NCBI GenBank assembly: GCA_022661535.1 | Contig: JAKULF010000013.1 | Location: forward strand, 558,001-622,000 | Direction of reading: 5' to 3' | Length of the DNA stretch: 64,000 bases | From: Eutypa lata | Taxonomy: Eukaryota > Ascomycota > Sordariomycetes > Xylariales > Diatrypaceae | In this document: positions 37,201-49,190 of the stretch, in pieces | Layout: the number at the start of each line of letters is the position of its first letter | How positions within the stretch are numbered: the stretch's first letter is position 1 | Translations under genes and position numbers: made by a program | Notes under the pieces: generated by a model | Told to the model about the DNA's origin: nothing | Seen by the model: only the letters and a program-made list of their open reading frames with translations | Database searches by the model: none

Positions 37201-40182
37201 ATCGAAAAGTTTACTGTTCGGGTGCAATCCAACTGCTCGTTTCACGTCTGGGAGTGGGAGTACCTCATACCGGAGGCTCTCTCGATTCGCGGTTTGGACG
37301 CTCTGTAGCAATTCGCCTATTGTTTGACAATCCCTCAATGATATCTTGAGAGGAAGTGTAGTGATTAATGGGCCCATGATCTTCTCAATCCCAGCAATTG
37401 GAATCGTTCGACCAGATGATACAGAGCCGAGTATTACATCGTCACTGCCGGTAACTGTTGCCCATAACCAGCCAAGACATGCTTGGAAAACCACTTGAGG
37501 ACTGAGGGACAGCTGAAGCATTCGTTGCTTTGCCTCTCCGGGATCAAGTTGGATCTTGCTAATATCAGTCAGTATTTCAGGGTGCAATATAGCCGTAGTC
37601 CTGAAGTTGGGGGTGGAAGCTGCTGCGCTGTTGCGAAGGTGTTCTGCCCAGAACTCCTTGGCTTTCATCAACTGATCCTCAGGGACTTCGGTTAAGTACT
37701 TGGAAGCAAGGCTGTATTGTGGCCTACCGGCTAGATTACCCCCTGATGATAAGATAGACATGTCTTCAATGAGTAGATCCATGGTCCATCCATCATATAT
37801 CGAATGATGTAATGTGAACCTAACTCTGCAATTATCTCCCAGCCCTCTTTTCTCCTGGATATCGACTTGGAGAGGATGCTGAAGGAATTCTTCAATATCG
37901 TACGAGTGAAAAGGAGTAAAGTTATCAACTATCCGAATTTGGTTGTCGAGCTCCTTCCAGACAATTTGATGGAGCGAATTGTCAATATGAAGGAAGCCAG
38001 TTCGGAGTATCTCGTTGGTTTGGGCTATTAACGAGATCCAGGACTCGATCTCGACCGCAGTAACTTGACCAGGGAATTCTAGCTCAATCTGATTCACATA
38101 TAGTCGATTGTCCTTCAGTGTCTCAACGTTCATCGATGTCTGTAGGGTGGTGCAAGGGTCTACGCGCTCGATCTTCTCTAGCAAGGGTCCCAAACTGGAA
38201 CCCCAGCGTGATATTTGCTTCTCAGTGTTAGCAATAGGCTCGTTAGTGGCATTTCCTGCCGCCGTAGAACTGGATTGCGTAATCATACGACGCTGGATTG
38301 TGCGAGAGAGATCTTGGATGGTAAGGGAATCTAGGATGTCGACCGTATTGAGGAAAATGCCCGAATCACGAAGGATAGAGGCATATTCAATAGCTACTAG
38401 TGAATCAAGGCCTGCTGAAAAAAGTCGAGTCTTGGGTGTAATAAGGGGCCCAAGTAGTCTTCGCCCAATCTCACACAGCTGCCTCTCGAGATCGGTTTCG
38501 GCTTTGGGTTCTAAGGTCTCGTAAATGCTCATAGATACTTTATAATCGGACATTAGGCGCTTTCGGTCGATCTTTCCTGAAGGGAGTTGAGGAAAGTTTT
38601 TCATAACCTGTATCTCAGCGGGAATCATGAAAGTTGGTAACCAAGATTGGCAATTGGCTAGTATCTGCTCCCGCATCCCCTCTGAGTCCTCAACTGCCGC
38701 AAATGCCACCAGAACGTTTGAAAGAACAGTCGCAAAGGCAGTGTGACAGCCAGTAGTTCGCAAAATAGCTTGTTCAATCTCACCGAGCTCAATTCTCTGT
38801 CCGTTGAGCTTAACTTGGGCGTCATTAATCCTACCTAGGCATTCGATCGTCCCGTCCGAGTGCATTCTAGCTTTGTCCCCAGTCCGGTACAGTCGACCCC
38901 ACGGGCTGTTGATGAAAGCAGCCGCGGTTTGCTCAGGACGATTAAAGTATCCCCTTGCAAGTTGAAACCCTCCAACGGCAAGCTCACCAACTTCGCCATG
39001 AGGGGAAATTTTAAACGGTACAGAATCTTGATCTTCGGTAGGGTAATCAAGGACAAATGCGGACACAGTGTCGAGGGGAATTCCAATACAATTTCGACTT
39101 GCTCCCTTCGGGAAGGCCGGTTGGAGAGTACTATGAGAAGTTAAAAATCCGGACAACCTATTATAAGATCGAGCACTTTACCAGTGTATCGCTGCCTCTG
39201 TTGGGCCATACATCCCCCATAAAATGCTTTCTTGGGACGAATCGCCTCCAAACTCACGTATTACCGGCTCAGTTAGCATTTCTCCTATTGTTAATAGGAG
39301 TTTTAAACAAGGAACGTTGTTTCTTTTTCTGAGAAGACTACCGACGACTGATGGTGTCAATTCACATGCATCGATTTCTAATGTTCTTAAAATCATAGGC
39401 AAGTCTTCAAGCATCTTCAAACGATGACAGGACACTAACGTGCAGCCACGAAACAGAGGGAAGAAGATCTCAAATACGGACACGTCGAAGGTCGGCGCTG
39501 CAAATTGGAGAAATCGCTGAAAGCTAGGTATATGCCGATCGTGAGCAATCAAACTTTGCGTGGCAGCATCATGAGAGACACCAACCCCTTTTGGGGTACC
39601 CGTGGAGCCGGAAGTGTACATTACGTATGCAAGATTTTCCGGCCTGGGTATCCGGAGAGGAACCTGTGATTGTGACCAGACCTGGTCATTATGAGCTGTG
39701 AATAACTTATCAACCAGTAACAACTTGTACGAGCTACTGGCTTCTGGGATCTTCGACGCCATGTCAGAAGTTACCAGAACTATCTTTGCCTCAACATCCT
39801 TCAATATGAATTTTATCCTCTCTGCTGGAGCGTCGAGGTTCAAGGGACAGAATGCGCCCCCTGCTTTCAGAATTGCTAGGATAGAAACATATAGCGCTGG
39901 AGACTGTCGTATGAGGAGCGGAATAATGAGTTCGTCTTGGATTCGCGCTATCCGTAGCGAAGCGAGAGTTGCTATGATATGAGATGCTAGTGCATCTGCT
40001 GCGTCATGTAGCTCCGAGTACGAAAAAGCGATTCTCTCACCCTCTTCAGAGAGGAAATCAAGGGCAGGAGCCCCATTATCATTTGATAACGAAACTAGCT
40101 CGTGTAAGAATGGCGTCCGCTCAACTCTTACAGGCAAAGGGTTCGAGATCGAAAGATCCCCCACCTCCTGTATAGGTTCCAT
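25233..40182 (-). CDS. sidC: Ferrichrome-type siderophore NRPS (SidC/NPS2-like, ferricrocin synthetase candidate)
   Basis: 4,890-aa non-ribosomal peptide synthetase. Exons: 40182-39182, 39130-36024, 35976-33866, 33815-33745, 33684-25440 and 25370-25233; phases agree throughout. Domain order is A1-T1-C1-A2-T2-C2-T3-C3-A3-T4-C4-T5-C5-T6-C6. A-domain cores: YVMYTSGSTGTPKG, YVIYTSGTTGSPKG and YCLYTSGTTGTPKG. Carrier serines lie near residues 577, 1647, 2202, 3278, 3835 and 4393, all within (L/I)DS(I/L). C-domain active-site motifs are HHSIYDG, HHAVYDG, HHALYDA, FHAIYDA, SHALYDG and HHALYDG; C4 and C5 lost the first His but all keep the catalytic second His. No thioesterase is present, as expected where a terminal C domain cyclises the peptide. 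Three A domains plus extra T-C units match iterative hexapeptide hydroxamate synthesis. Divergence from ornithine N5-oxygenase supports the assignment. The exact product (ferricrocin, ferrichrome or other) is inferred. Confidence 0.93.
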
Positions 40183-40554
40183 CGCTAACTTCAGTCGTAA
40201 TGATGTAACTCGAAGAGGATGTGTTCAATCAGACTTCGCAAGTTCCGGTCTTCAAGTACCATGGTCGAAAGAGACGAAGTGTCAGATCAACGAATTCCCC
40301 TACTCACCTAAAGAAGGGGAATTAAAAGTTGCTATTGAGTTGGTCGTGAAAGTAGTCTAAATATCTGGTACAAGACATATGTAGATGAATGACCTATAAT
40401 CTGTGTTAACCACATTGCACTCATGTTGGCCAATAATCAACTTAGACCATACCCAGCCATTAGCTTTGGATTGGAGTGCAAGCTAGGCTTTGTTGTGAGA
40501 ATTTAGAATTTCCTTTAATGACTTGAAGTAACTCGATGCCTATCAAAGGCTCAA

Positions 40555-40565
40555 AGATAGATAAG
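40555..40565 (+). promoter_or_regulatory. Paired GATA elements upstream of the NRPS
   Basis: AGATAG overlapping AGATAAG, about 375 bp upstream of the NRPS start codon. The second fits the HGATAR consensus of fungal GATA factors. Short enough to occur by chance; supported only by context. Confidence 0.35.
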
Positions 40566-41478
40566 GAGTGTCGAATTACTCGAAACCGTTTCCGTCACAT
40601 GCATGGTACCTTTCTACCTATAGCAAATCAAAGAAGTGTTGCCCAATGAAGAAAGTAATGAAGGCTTGTCATTGGCCGACCCTTCCAACTATAGAGGTAT
40701 GTTGCAGTTTAAGATATTCGAACCGAACCACTGCGAGGACTGGTGGCTTACTGGATAAGACCTTTGTCTTACCTGGGCGTTATTATCATGCCATGGACTG
40801 AGAGGGAGTGTGCCACACGGGCGGGAGGAGGCTCATTATTGCATCAGCCAACCAAAACAGCTGGATTTCAAACACACAACCCATGAGAGGAGTCAGGAAA
40901 TGGGGGTAATCAGGTAGTGTAACGATTAAGCTGTAGGTTGAACGTGGGAAATATCCCACGGAATAGAAGTTGGTTTCACACCACCGCGACGGAATAACCA
41001 ACCAAGTAGGGCCCTCTCGGCCGATTCTGCCAATAGGGAGGATTCAAGGCTCAGCACTAAAAGAGAAGCTTAGTGTTATGTAGTTTAGTGCTGTAACCCA
41101 CTGCGGCCGACGCCCACTAAGTACGCTTTCATTACATCATCATTCGAGGACAAATAATTATTTCCAGGATACCATACTATTACGCAAGGAAAACTACATA
41201 CCTCCTGTACCTCGGTACCTTAATCCAGATTCCAGCTCAGCCAAACATGTGTGGGAAGTTGAATGCAACCTTAGAGGTAGCCTCTAGGTACATACTTACA
41301 TACAGCAATACAGGAAACGTTATTACTGGAACAGATTGACATAACTACCTATGTACATACTTATGCTGTTGTGCAGTATTCACGGAAAGCTATATGTGTT
41401 AATGAGGATTATACAACACGTTACATGCATAAAGCTGAATCGCTGAAATGTTCGCTACAAGACTTGGTCTGAGCTCGT

Positions 41479-41487
41479 ATCTGATAG
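41479..41487 (+). promoter_or_regulatory. ATCTGATAG, near-match to the iron-GATA motif
   Basis: Matches ATCWGATAA at eight of nine positions (last base G, still HGATAR). Lies in the region shared by the two siderophore genes. Confidence 0.35.
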
Positions 41488-42051
41488 GACGAGGGGGTTG
41501 CAAAGATGCGAAAAAGGGAAGGAAAGAGAATAATCCACACCAATAGGAATCAAGATGCTCAGTAACGGTTGCAACTGCAATTGATTTAAATAGAAAAAGC
41601 AGATCTGGGTATGGTGCAAATGTCGGGATGTCTCCAGTGCAATAGGGTTTTTCGGATATACTCGGAAGAAATCGAATCGCTTACTCGTACTTCGTACTAT
41701 GAATGTGAAAAGCCCGGAGACTGTGAGTGTGATTATGTAGGTAGGTATAGCTACTTACGTAGCAGCAGTCACTGAACTCAAAGGCTCACCGTACCTAATA
41801 TAATAATAAGTGGTTCCAAGGAGGACCTCTGCGCGACGGCCAGGTCAGTTAATAAACTATTTTCACACAACCATGCTTTAAAATTCCTTTGCACTACATA
41901 CCTTCGTACAAAAAGCTGTTCTTCAATGTTATTACTTACGTACTACGTAGTAGTCGGCTGTTAGGGTCCGATCTTCGTCCTCCACCCCGGTTCTTAGTTT
42001 TGTGCCAAGACGCGTTATATCCCTATTTCGTTGTTCCGATCTTGGCTGATC

Positions 42052-42070
42052 TTATCAGATCATCTGATAA
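42052..42070. promoter_or_regulatory. Palindromic iron-responsive GATA site (SreA/Urbs1-type)
   Basis: Sequence TTATCAGAT-C-ATCTGATAA, a perfect 19-bp inverted repeat. Each arm is an exact ATCWGATAA, the extended motif recognised by the two-zinc-finger GATA repressors that shut off siderophore genes in iron-replete fungi (SreA, SRE, Urbs1, Fep1 family). It sits between the divergent NRPS and ornithine N5-oxygenase, about 1.9 kb from the NRPS start and 2.3 kb from the oxygenase start. Binding itself is inferred. Confidence 0.75.
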
Positions 42071-44225
42071 AATTTTTCCCAAGACTCCATCCTGTCCCAA
42101 TGGAGAAGCCCGTTGTGTCTTTAACAGGGCCAATTGCCCTCCTACCATACCGAGCCATACCCAGAAACAACTTCCCCCATGTCATCTATTTAGTATCCAT
42201 CAGTCTAATTTGACAATAGCACCCCCTTGAGAAAACTTTTTTCTTATTTCGGCGCTCTTTTGTGCGTTAACCCTGCATGACCCAAGCAACGCGCCGTGCT
42301 AATTCTCTAATGAATCATAAAAATCACTCAACAAGTTACGATGCCCCGTTGCGCAAATAGAACACGAGGTGCCCCTGCATTCCCATGTATATATGACTTG
42401 TTTTTTGACAAATCCTGGCTGTTGTTGATCTTTTTAGCTTCATGTGTGCCAACCGACGTCGGCGTCTACCTTACAGGAATCCAAGTCAGCTTACGAGAAC
42501 GTCAACTCTGCCACAGATCGTGTGCTAGCAAGCTGATGAAAATCATGACCCGATCTGACACCAAAGCCATGCGGTTACTTGATCGTACGATGAGCTCCTG
42601 CTGGGCATCTAGGCTCGACTGCAGCTAGTGGTTGACACGCTGACGATCCATGAGGAGCATTCCGCAACTGGACCCCGGTGGCCGGGTTTCCAGTTTCTAA
42701 CCGCTGTGGTATCCAGCGATGAGACAATATGGGCTTCTATATTAGCGTCGGAAGCTCTGCAGACAGCTTCGTGGACTAAGCTCTATCTAGCAAAGATCCA
42801 TTATCCTTTAAAAGGACAAGTTAGGACATCAAATGTCTTCACTATTCAGGTTGCGTATGCATTTTTACGTCTTTCTTCGTCATACCCTTATATCCTGAGC
42901 CGCCACACGATGACGCCGCGTAAGGCGACTTCTCTCTCTCTCGGTTGTTCACATAGTATCTATTTCATGCCTACTATACCAACTATCAATATGAGCTTCG
43001 GTGAGCTTAAGAAGATACCAAGTTGCTGGGGCAATATGAGAGCTCGTGAACATGCCGTGGATCTAGTGGGGATCTAGAATAGCAATATTACTAGGTGATA
43101 TAGTCCCGGCACTGAGGAAGCTTGGACACCGCCCGTTACCAGCCACTCATACACAACCGTCGGCGATTTGCCCCTGGCCGTTGTTGACATAAGCGATGTC
43201 TAGCTCAAGTAGAGCTTGACCCAAGCCTATTTTTTTTCCATGCTTGGATTGATTCGCGGCCCGGTAAAGACATGGATGTGCGAGCGGAAAAGCCCCATCT
43301 CCCTCGGCGACGGCACGGTATCCAGGCTAGTGCCATGCAGATCCATCTTATCTGATCCGAAGATAATGCCGATGTCGCCCATTGCTCATCGTTTGCGATC
43401 AAGTTACCAAGCTACCCTATATATGGTGGCCCACTTGGTTGCATCGACTTACCTGCATTCTCATCCCTTCTCCGCCCCTACACCACTTGCTGCTATATGT
43501 TAGATCGAGCAGACTATCGCCTAACTTAGGTAACATTTACCCACCACTTGGCCGTGACGGTACTCGCCTCTCTTTCCCGCTTAGTGATGGGTAGAAACCC
43601 CTTCATACCAAATGGATGCGGAAGTCTCTTTCGATTCTATTCCGCTATTCAATGGATCATTTTCCCTTGCTTTTCGAGTACTCGTCTTCTATTCATCTTA
43701 CAAGTGCTCCGTCTTAGCTTAAGCCCAAATACAATAGAGCTCTAGACATGATTCCATCACATGAAGACGCGTATTCCTATATACTAGTTCACATTGAAGA
43801 GAGGCACTAAATCGGATTTTCTGCCGTTAATCACCCTACCCACGTATAAAGCTTCTCTGGTGGTTCCAGAAGCTATACCACGATGAACAATAACATATTG
43901 CAGCGCCAGCAAGACAAGGGTTCCTGCTCCATTGCGATATTTTTACGGCTAAGTCTGAAACGTACCTGGAAATTGTGCCATGTTGCGCTGGGTCTCTGAG
44001 TTGTTCCCTAGACCGTCTTTCTAATGGATCAAGTACATACGATTATTCTGGACTATGGGCACCGTATTAAAAATAAAAAAAATTCAGTCCGATGTACTTC
44101 TTCGTCCCCCACGTCATTTATACCCCCCTTTCAAATTCGGCTGTACCTTAGGCCACACCATGCAACGTTAATCCTATAATAAACCGTCCTGCGTCTTAAA
44201 AAGTTCTGAAGATCTCCCTTGAAAC

Positions 44226-44311
44226 CTTATCGCCTCCTTCGATCTACGTACAGATAATTCTTGCATGATCGGATCCGGGGTACTATATTATAATCTCACC
44301 TCTTCCTTATC
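44226..44311. promoter_or_regulatory. Cluster of three GATA elements close to the ornithine N5-oxygenase start
   Basis: CTTATC at 44226-44231, AGATAA at 44252-44257 and CTTATC at 44306-44311, all within ~145 bp of the start codon. Each fits the HGATAR core, though none has the full extended motif. Confidence 0.4.
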
Positions 44312-44367
44312 TATCGTGTTGTGCATACATATCACTACCGGTGTCACAGTCGTATCAGGACGTAACC

Positions 44368-46117
44368 ATGGCGCCGCATACCGATAGCCCGAACGGACAT
44401 AGTCATGTGAATAGTACCTCTTCCTCCAGGAATTCCCATTTACGGCCGGCCTCCCCCGAAGATGTTCACGACCTCATCTGCGTCGGCTTTGGCCCGGCCA
44501 GTCTGGCAGTAGCAGTAGCGCTCCATGATTTCATGGAGAGCGGCAAGATCCCGAAGCCTCAGAATGGATCAGGGCCGAAGGTGCTGTTTTTAGAGAAGCA
44601 ATCGCAGTTCGCATGGCATGCTGGCATGCTTCTCCCTGGCGCGAAGATGCAGATCTCCTTCATCAAGGACATGGCCAGTCTGCGGGATCCGACCTCCAAG
44701 TTCACCTTCCTGAATTACCTACACGAGAATGACCGCCTCGTCGAGTTCACGAACCTAAACACATTCCTACCTGCTCGGGTCGAATACGAGGATTACCTCC
44801 GCTGGTGCGCGTCTCACTTCAACAATGTTGTCAAGTACGAAAACGAGGTCGTTTCCGTGTCGCCAGCCGGTGCTTCGGGAACGCCAGTTTCAAACTTCAC
44901 CGTCACATCCAAGGACATCAGGTCCGGAGCGACCACGACCTACCGGACCAGGAACGTGCTCGTCGCTATTGGCGGCCAGCCGTCCATCCCCAAGAGCCTA
45001 CCTTTCAACCACCCCCGTGTAGTCCACTCATCTCAGTACTCGCACCTAGTCCCGAAGCTCCTCAACAACCGCGATGCGCCATATCGTGTCGCCGTTGTCG
45101 GCGCCGGACAGAGTGCCGCCGAAATCTTCAACAACATCCAGACGCTATACCCCAACTCCCAAACATCCCTAGTGATGCGATCCGAGTTCCTCAAGCCCAG
45201 CGATGACTCCCCCTTGTAAGTCTCTGTTCCTACTACCTACCAACCGCCCACCCCACACCCCCACTCCTAGTTAGTGCCACCACCACCACCACCACCGTCA
45301 CTACCACTAGTGATTAAAACGCACCATTCATCGGTGCCCAACCCCCTTAGCGGCGTATACTGACCGACCGTCGCACACAGCGTGAATTCCATTTTCAACC
45401 CCTCCTTCGTAGACTCGCTCTTCGCGCGAACCGCCGAGAACCGGAACGCGCTACTCGCAGACGCGCGAGCGACCAACTACGGCGTCGTGCGGCTGGAGCT
45501 GATCGAGCGCTTGTACGAGCGGATGTACGACCAGCGGCGGGAGCTGGGACCGGATGAGCGACGCTGGCCACACCGCATCCGCAGCGCGACGGACGTCGTG
45601 AGCTTCGAAGCCCCACCGAACCAGCCGGGGGCGCGGCTCCGGATCCGACCCATGGGCGCGGACAGCACCGGCGAAGACGAGATCCTCGAAGTCGACCTAG
45701 TCATCGCCGCCACGGGTTACCGGAGGAGCGCCCACTTGACCATGATGGGTGGCGTCGAGGGCCTACTCCCTGATGCCGATCAGCCCGTCGCTGGCGCCGT
45801 CGCGACCGCTGTCAATGGCAGTGGCGCGACGGAGACCAAGCTGACTGAGTCCAAGATTGGAAACCGACCCGTGAGGGTTGGCCGTGACTACAGTGTTCAG
45901 TTTGCTCCTGGAAAGGTCGCCGCGGGGTCGGGGATCTGGCTGCAGGGATGCTGCGAAGGAACACACGGGGTAAGTTCTCGGTTCGAGGGCGCTTCTTGCA
46001 TGAACAATTGAAATGCTGATATTATGTCTGCAGTTGAGTGATACCCTACTATCTATCTTATCGGTTCGCTCGGGAGAGATCATCGACTCGGTCTTTAGCA
46101 GTCGGGGTTCGAAGTAA
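44368..46117 (+). CDS. sidA: L-ornithine N5-monooxygenase (SidA-like)
   Basis: 506-aa flavin monooxygenase that converts L-ornithine to N5-hydroxyornithine, the first committed step of hydroxamate siderophore synthesis. Exons 44368-45215, 45381-45969 and 46034-46117; phases agree. Seen: FAD loop [14 protein letters not shown] (~residue 40), [16 protein letters not shown] typical of the family, NADPH loop [14 protein letters not shown], and [12 protein letters not shown] near the C-terminus. The length matches SidA/Sid1 (~500 aa). Start: the ATG at 44368 lies in AACCATGGC; the open frame extends upstream only through a GTG. Intron 1 (165 bp) carries a short CCA repeat on plus (about 45276-45297). 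It is divergent from the siderophore NRPS, matching the SidA-SidC pairing seen in several Sordariomycetes. Iron repression is likely from the GATA sites upstream. Confidence 0.96.
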
Positions 46118-47683
46118 GTTCTCACCTACATATGCCTTTTGCGAAATATGACACGATACTAAAGCCAAATTAGTGTCACCAGAAATCGGAAGATACCATC
46201 ATCTAAGCTATAAGACACAAAAGGGGATCTGGACATTGGTTCATGCGTAAGGGGGTGAAAAAAAGCGCTTTTTCTGTAGGATTTTTATTGCATGCCTTCG
46301 GCAATTCTGCGGTTGTGTGCCAACAAACTTGATTCTGGCACTTATGTATACACATTCGAAGATACTATTTAAATGCATTTACGGCAAATTATAATCTCTT
46401 CCATAAACTTGAGCAACTCTATATATGTATATGCCGCGATCATGCGAATTGTGAAACCACTTTAGATGCTGCAGGTGCCGGGGTAGGACGACGTAGCCCT
46501 GGCAGCCATTCAGAAGTCGGGGCTCCGATCAGAGCCCGATAAGCATCGTGTGTTAGGTAGTATAGGGAACGGAACGAGATCACGGCTTTTGCTCATCTTA
46601 ATTTGATTCGTTGCTCCTCAAGAGTGAATAAGCACTAGGCAAGGAAGGGTTACACTAATCTCCAGATCGTCATTGAATAGTGGTACGGCTTTACGTTGCT
46701 GTTTCCATTACCTCCACCATCAGAGATCCCTACCAGAAGCTTTCCCGCTCACGTTCAGCCTTTCTGCCCTTGGAGGCTGAGGATAAGGTTAACAACCCGC
46801 TATCGGCCAGTTGGACCAACTTGTGGGGTTAGGTTCCACCAGGAACCCCCTCTATCATTACAGTTCAGGGGTCAGGTGTTGGATCAACCTTCACTCACCT
46901 ACATCCATAGAGCAGTTGAAGATAGAGGCATGGCATTCAAGTAGCTTGCTATGCCGCGGTTATCATTTCACGGCCAGTAAGATATTACTAATGGGTTTGT
47001 TCTGTACTTGACCTATCGCCCTATCTTGTACTAAACTAAAGTGCGGTGTTGAATCCATATTAGGCATATTCATGACTACTATCACCATGTAATCTATGAC
47101 CATAATACGCAAGAAGTTTTCGTAAGTAATATAAAACTGTCAGTTTTATTCGTGATCAACTGGACTAGCTACTGGCCAAGAGATGGAACGCATTCACATC
47201 TACCAAAGGGTATAAATACTGCAGTGTACCCTGCAGAGGTTGAGGTTTCAACTATTGAACTAGTACTTTCCACAAGTCTTAGTTGTGTTACCAAGATGGA
47301 TTCACGGCAGGAATAACGTGAGTGCTGTATCTCGAGATGGACACTTACCTCTTCACTTACGCTTAATCTTCGTCGTCCCAATCCATCCGTCTGATAACCT
47401 TATACTACCGTCACGGGACCCCGATGGGTTCCAGGGCCACCATCGATGAATCATGTCGTTGTTTGTCAAACACGGCTGAGTGCATCAGCACATTCTGTGA
47501 TTCACGGGTACGAATTCCTCGGAAGGTTTCACAGAAACGGGTATGTAATAAATAGGGCAATTCTAGCCTCTATGCCACAATGTCTTTTTTGGCGCAATCG
47601 CAGATCGGCTCCAGCAGACTGGTGAATATCGCAAGTCATCTTACGTACCTACTGTGTGTTGATCTATATATATCTCTGACATA
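46118..47683. other. 1.6-kb intergenic region
   Basis: Between the 3' end of the ornithine N5-oxygenase and the start of the hypothetical gene at 47684. Small open stretches (46696-46944 plus, 47169-47381 minus) show no family features. No RNA gene or repeat was seen. Confidence 0.5.
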
Positions 47684-48477
47684 ATGGCGACTTCCAGTTC
47701 GAGCACCCAGGCATCCTTCAAGACAATATCCACGTTGGACTCCGACGCCGTCTACTTAGCTCTACACTACCGAGAGCGCCGCGATGACAATGAGCCATAT
47801 GTATGTTCCTTCGCCATCCTTTTGAATGTTCATGGGGAGGTCTGACGCATTAATTCGACATCAGCACTGGGCTTTCGTTCAGTTCGCGGACAGTGGGTGC
47901 ACGGAGACCGTGTATATGAACGCCGAGAACGCGGACCTGCGCCTCGATACTGATAACTGGGCTTACATCGAAAGATACGAGTGGAAACCGGCCGACAGCA
48001 AGTCGCTCGTCGTGATGTACGAGCTTCAGATCCCCGACGGCGTGAGCTCTGAAGATGTATATGGCATGATCCGTTCTAAAGGCCGGGAGGTGGTGCGCGA
48101 AAAGTCGACCTACCGCCGGTTCTATGGGTCATTTAACTGCAGGTGAGTACTTAGGGCTACTTTTCTTTCCCTAATCAAAGGGCGTATGATCTCCTTATGT
48201 TATATTCCTTCAGTGGTTATAACTTACGCCGGTCGTTTCGGCACTGCCATCAAGTCCCCGAAATATCATAATAATTAAAGGTCTTACTAACTCTATGGTA
48301 TGATACAACAGGGTGTGGCTATTCGAAGTCCTAGATGTCCTCTATAAGAATGGATATATCACAGCTCCTGTTAGTGCGAGGGATATCATGAGTTCCGCCC
48401 AAGAGGCTGCGCAGGTTTGTCACTCAAATTTTGGTCGTAAGCAATGCTACAGCGTCACCACACACATTCTGGTGTAG
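47684..48477 (+). CDS. Hypothetical protein, possibly DUF7770-like
   Basis: Three-exon model, 47684-47800, 47865-48142 and 48312-48477, encoding 186 aa with all phases consistent. No signal peptide or membrane segment. The middle carries HWAFVQFADSG, EKSTYRRFYGSFNCR and VWLFEVLDVLYKNGYI; the layout (HW near the start, CRxW then a GYI-type end) reminds me of the fungal DUF7770 group of uncharacterised proteins, but this is recalled only loosely. The 3' end is the least certain part: after the alanine/glutamine-rich VSARDIMSSAQEAAQ, the frame continues 17 more codons of unremarkable sequence to TAG. Function unknown, and the neighbours give no firm clue. Confidence 0.6.
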
Positions 48478-49190
48478 TTGGGTCTGGTGGTGGTTGATTA
48501 CATACCGAGGTTACTTCGCGATTCCGTTGATAGTCTTGGTGGGATTATGCTTTCTGGTACTGTTGGGGTTTATGATACTCTTACCTAACAGATGGAGTTG
48601 GCTTGGGATTTTGGAGTTCATGATAGGGCGTTACGGACACTTTGGGAAAACGCAAGTGCATATCATCCGTAACTATCTAGTAAATGAACTAGAATATCAG
48701 TTTTAGTTGTTACTGCAACATTTGTATTTTGATAAACACGACTACTACTGTGCATGTACAGATCCCCTGGTGACGATTTTAAATATTTCAAGGATCGTTG
48801 GTTATAACAGCATCCCACCTTGCGGCTGTTGTAATTTGACTTAACTCTCCTTTCACCTTTCCGTAGATCTCAGTAGAGCAGATGCATTATATTACGACCA
48901 TGTTACGTAAAGTTTCATGTTTTCAGTACAATTACTACCTTAAGGTTCAAGTATAGCACATATATGTAAAGTATAATATAGTCGCAACTGATTCACTAAA
49001 TGTATACATATTGCCATGTATAGATATAACCTGAGCTCACTACTGAATCAAAACAAGCCCCTATCGATATACGCGAGATATATATGACGGCTCATCTGAC
49101 GCAACACCTCTTCACAAAACTAAATAATCAAAGCTAACCATTACAAACAGTACGAAATAGTCTCATAACAACATAACCAACCATCACAAC
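48478..49190. other. Intergenic region between converging genes
   Basis: 713 bp between the stop codons of the hypothetical gene and the P450 gene. A hydrophobic open stretch from 48431 to 48706 overlaps it (see rejected items). The rest is AT-rich with no gene. Confidence 0.5.

Larger units (their letters stand above)
40183..44367. other. 4.2-kb divergent regulatory region between NRPS and ornithine N5-oxygenase
   Basis: Unusually long shared 5' region of two divergent siderophore genes. Open stretches inside it (for example 41889-42230, 42341-42628, 42628-43077) lack recognisable domains and are not convincing genes. It holds a palindromic iron-GATA site and several single GATA elements listed separately. 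Confidence 0.65.

Noticed and set aside
42341..43077. Two adjoining open frames (95 and 149 codons) in the siderophore spacer
   Set aside because: They overlap in different frames, show no family features and sit in presumed promoter DNA.
48431..48706. Hydrophobic 91-codon frame as a separate gene
   Set aside because: It has no in-frame ATG near its start (opens at TTG), overlaps another model and has no homologue that I recognise.
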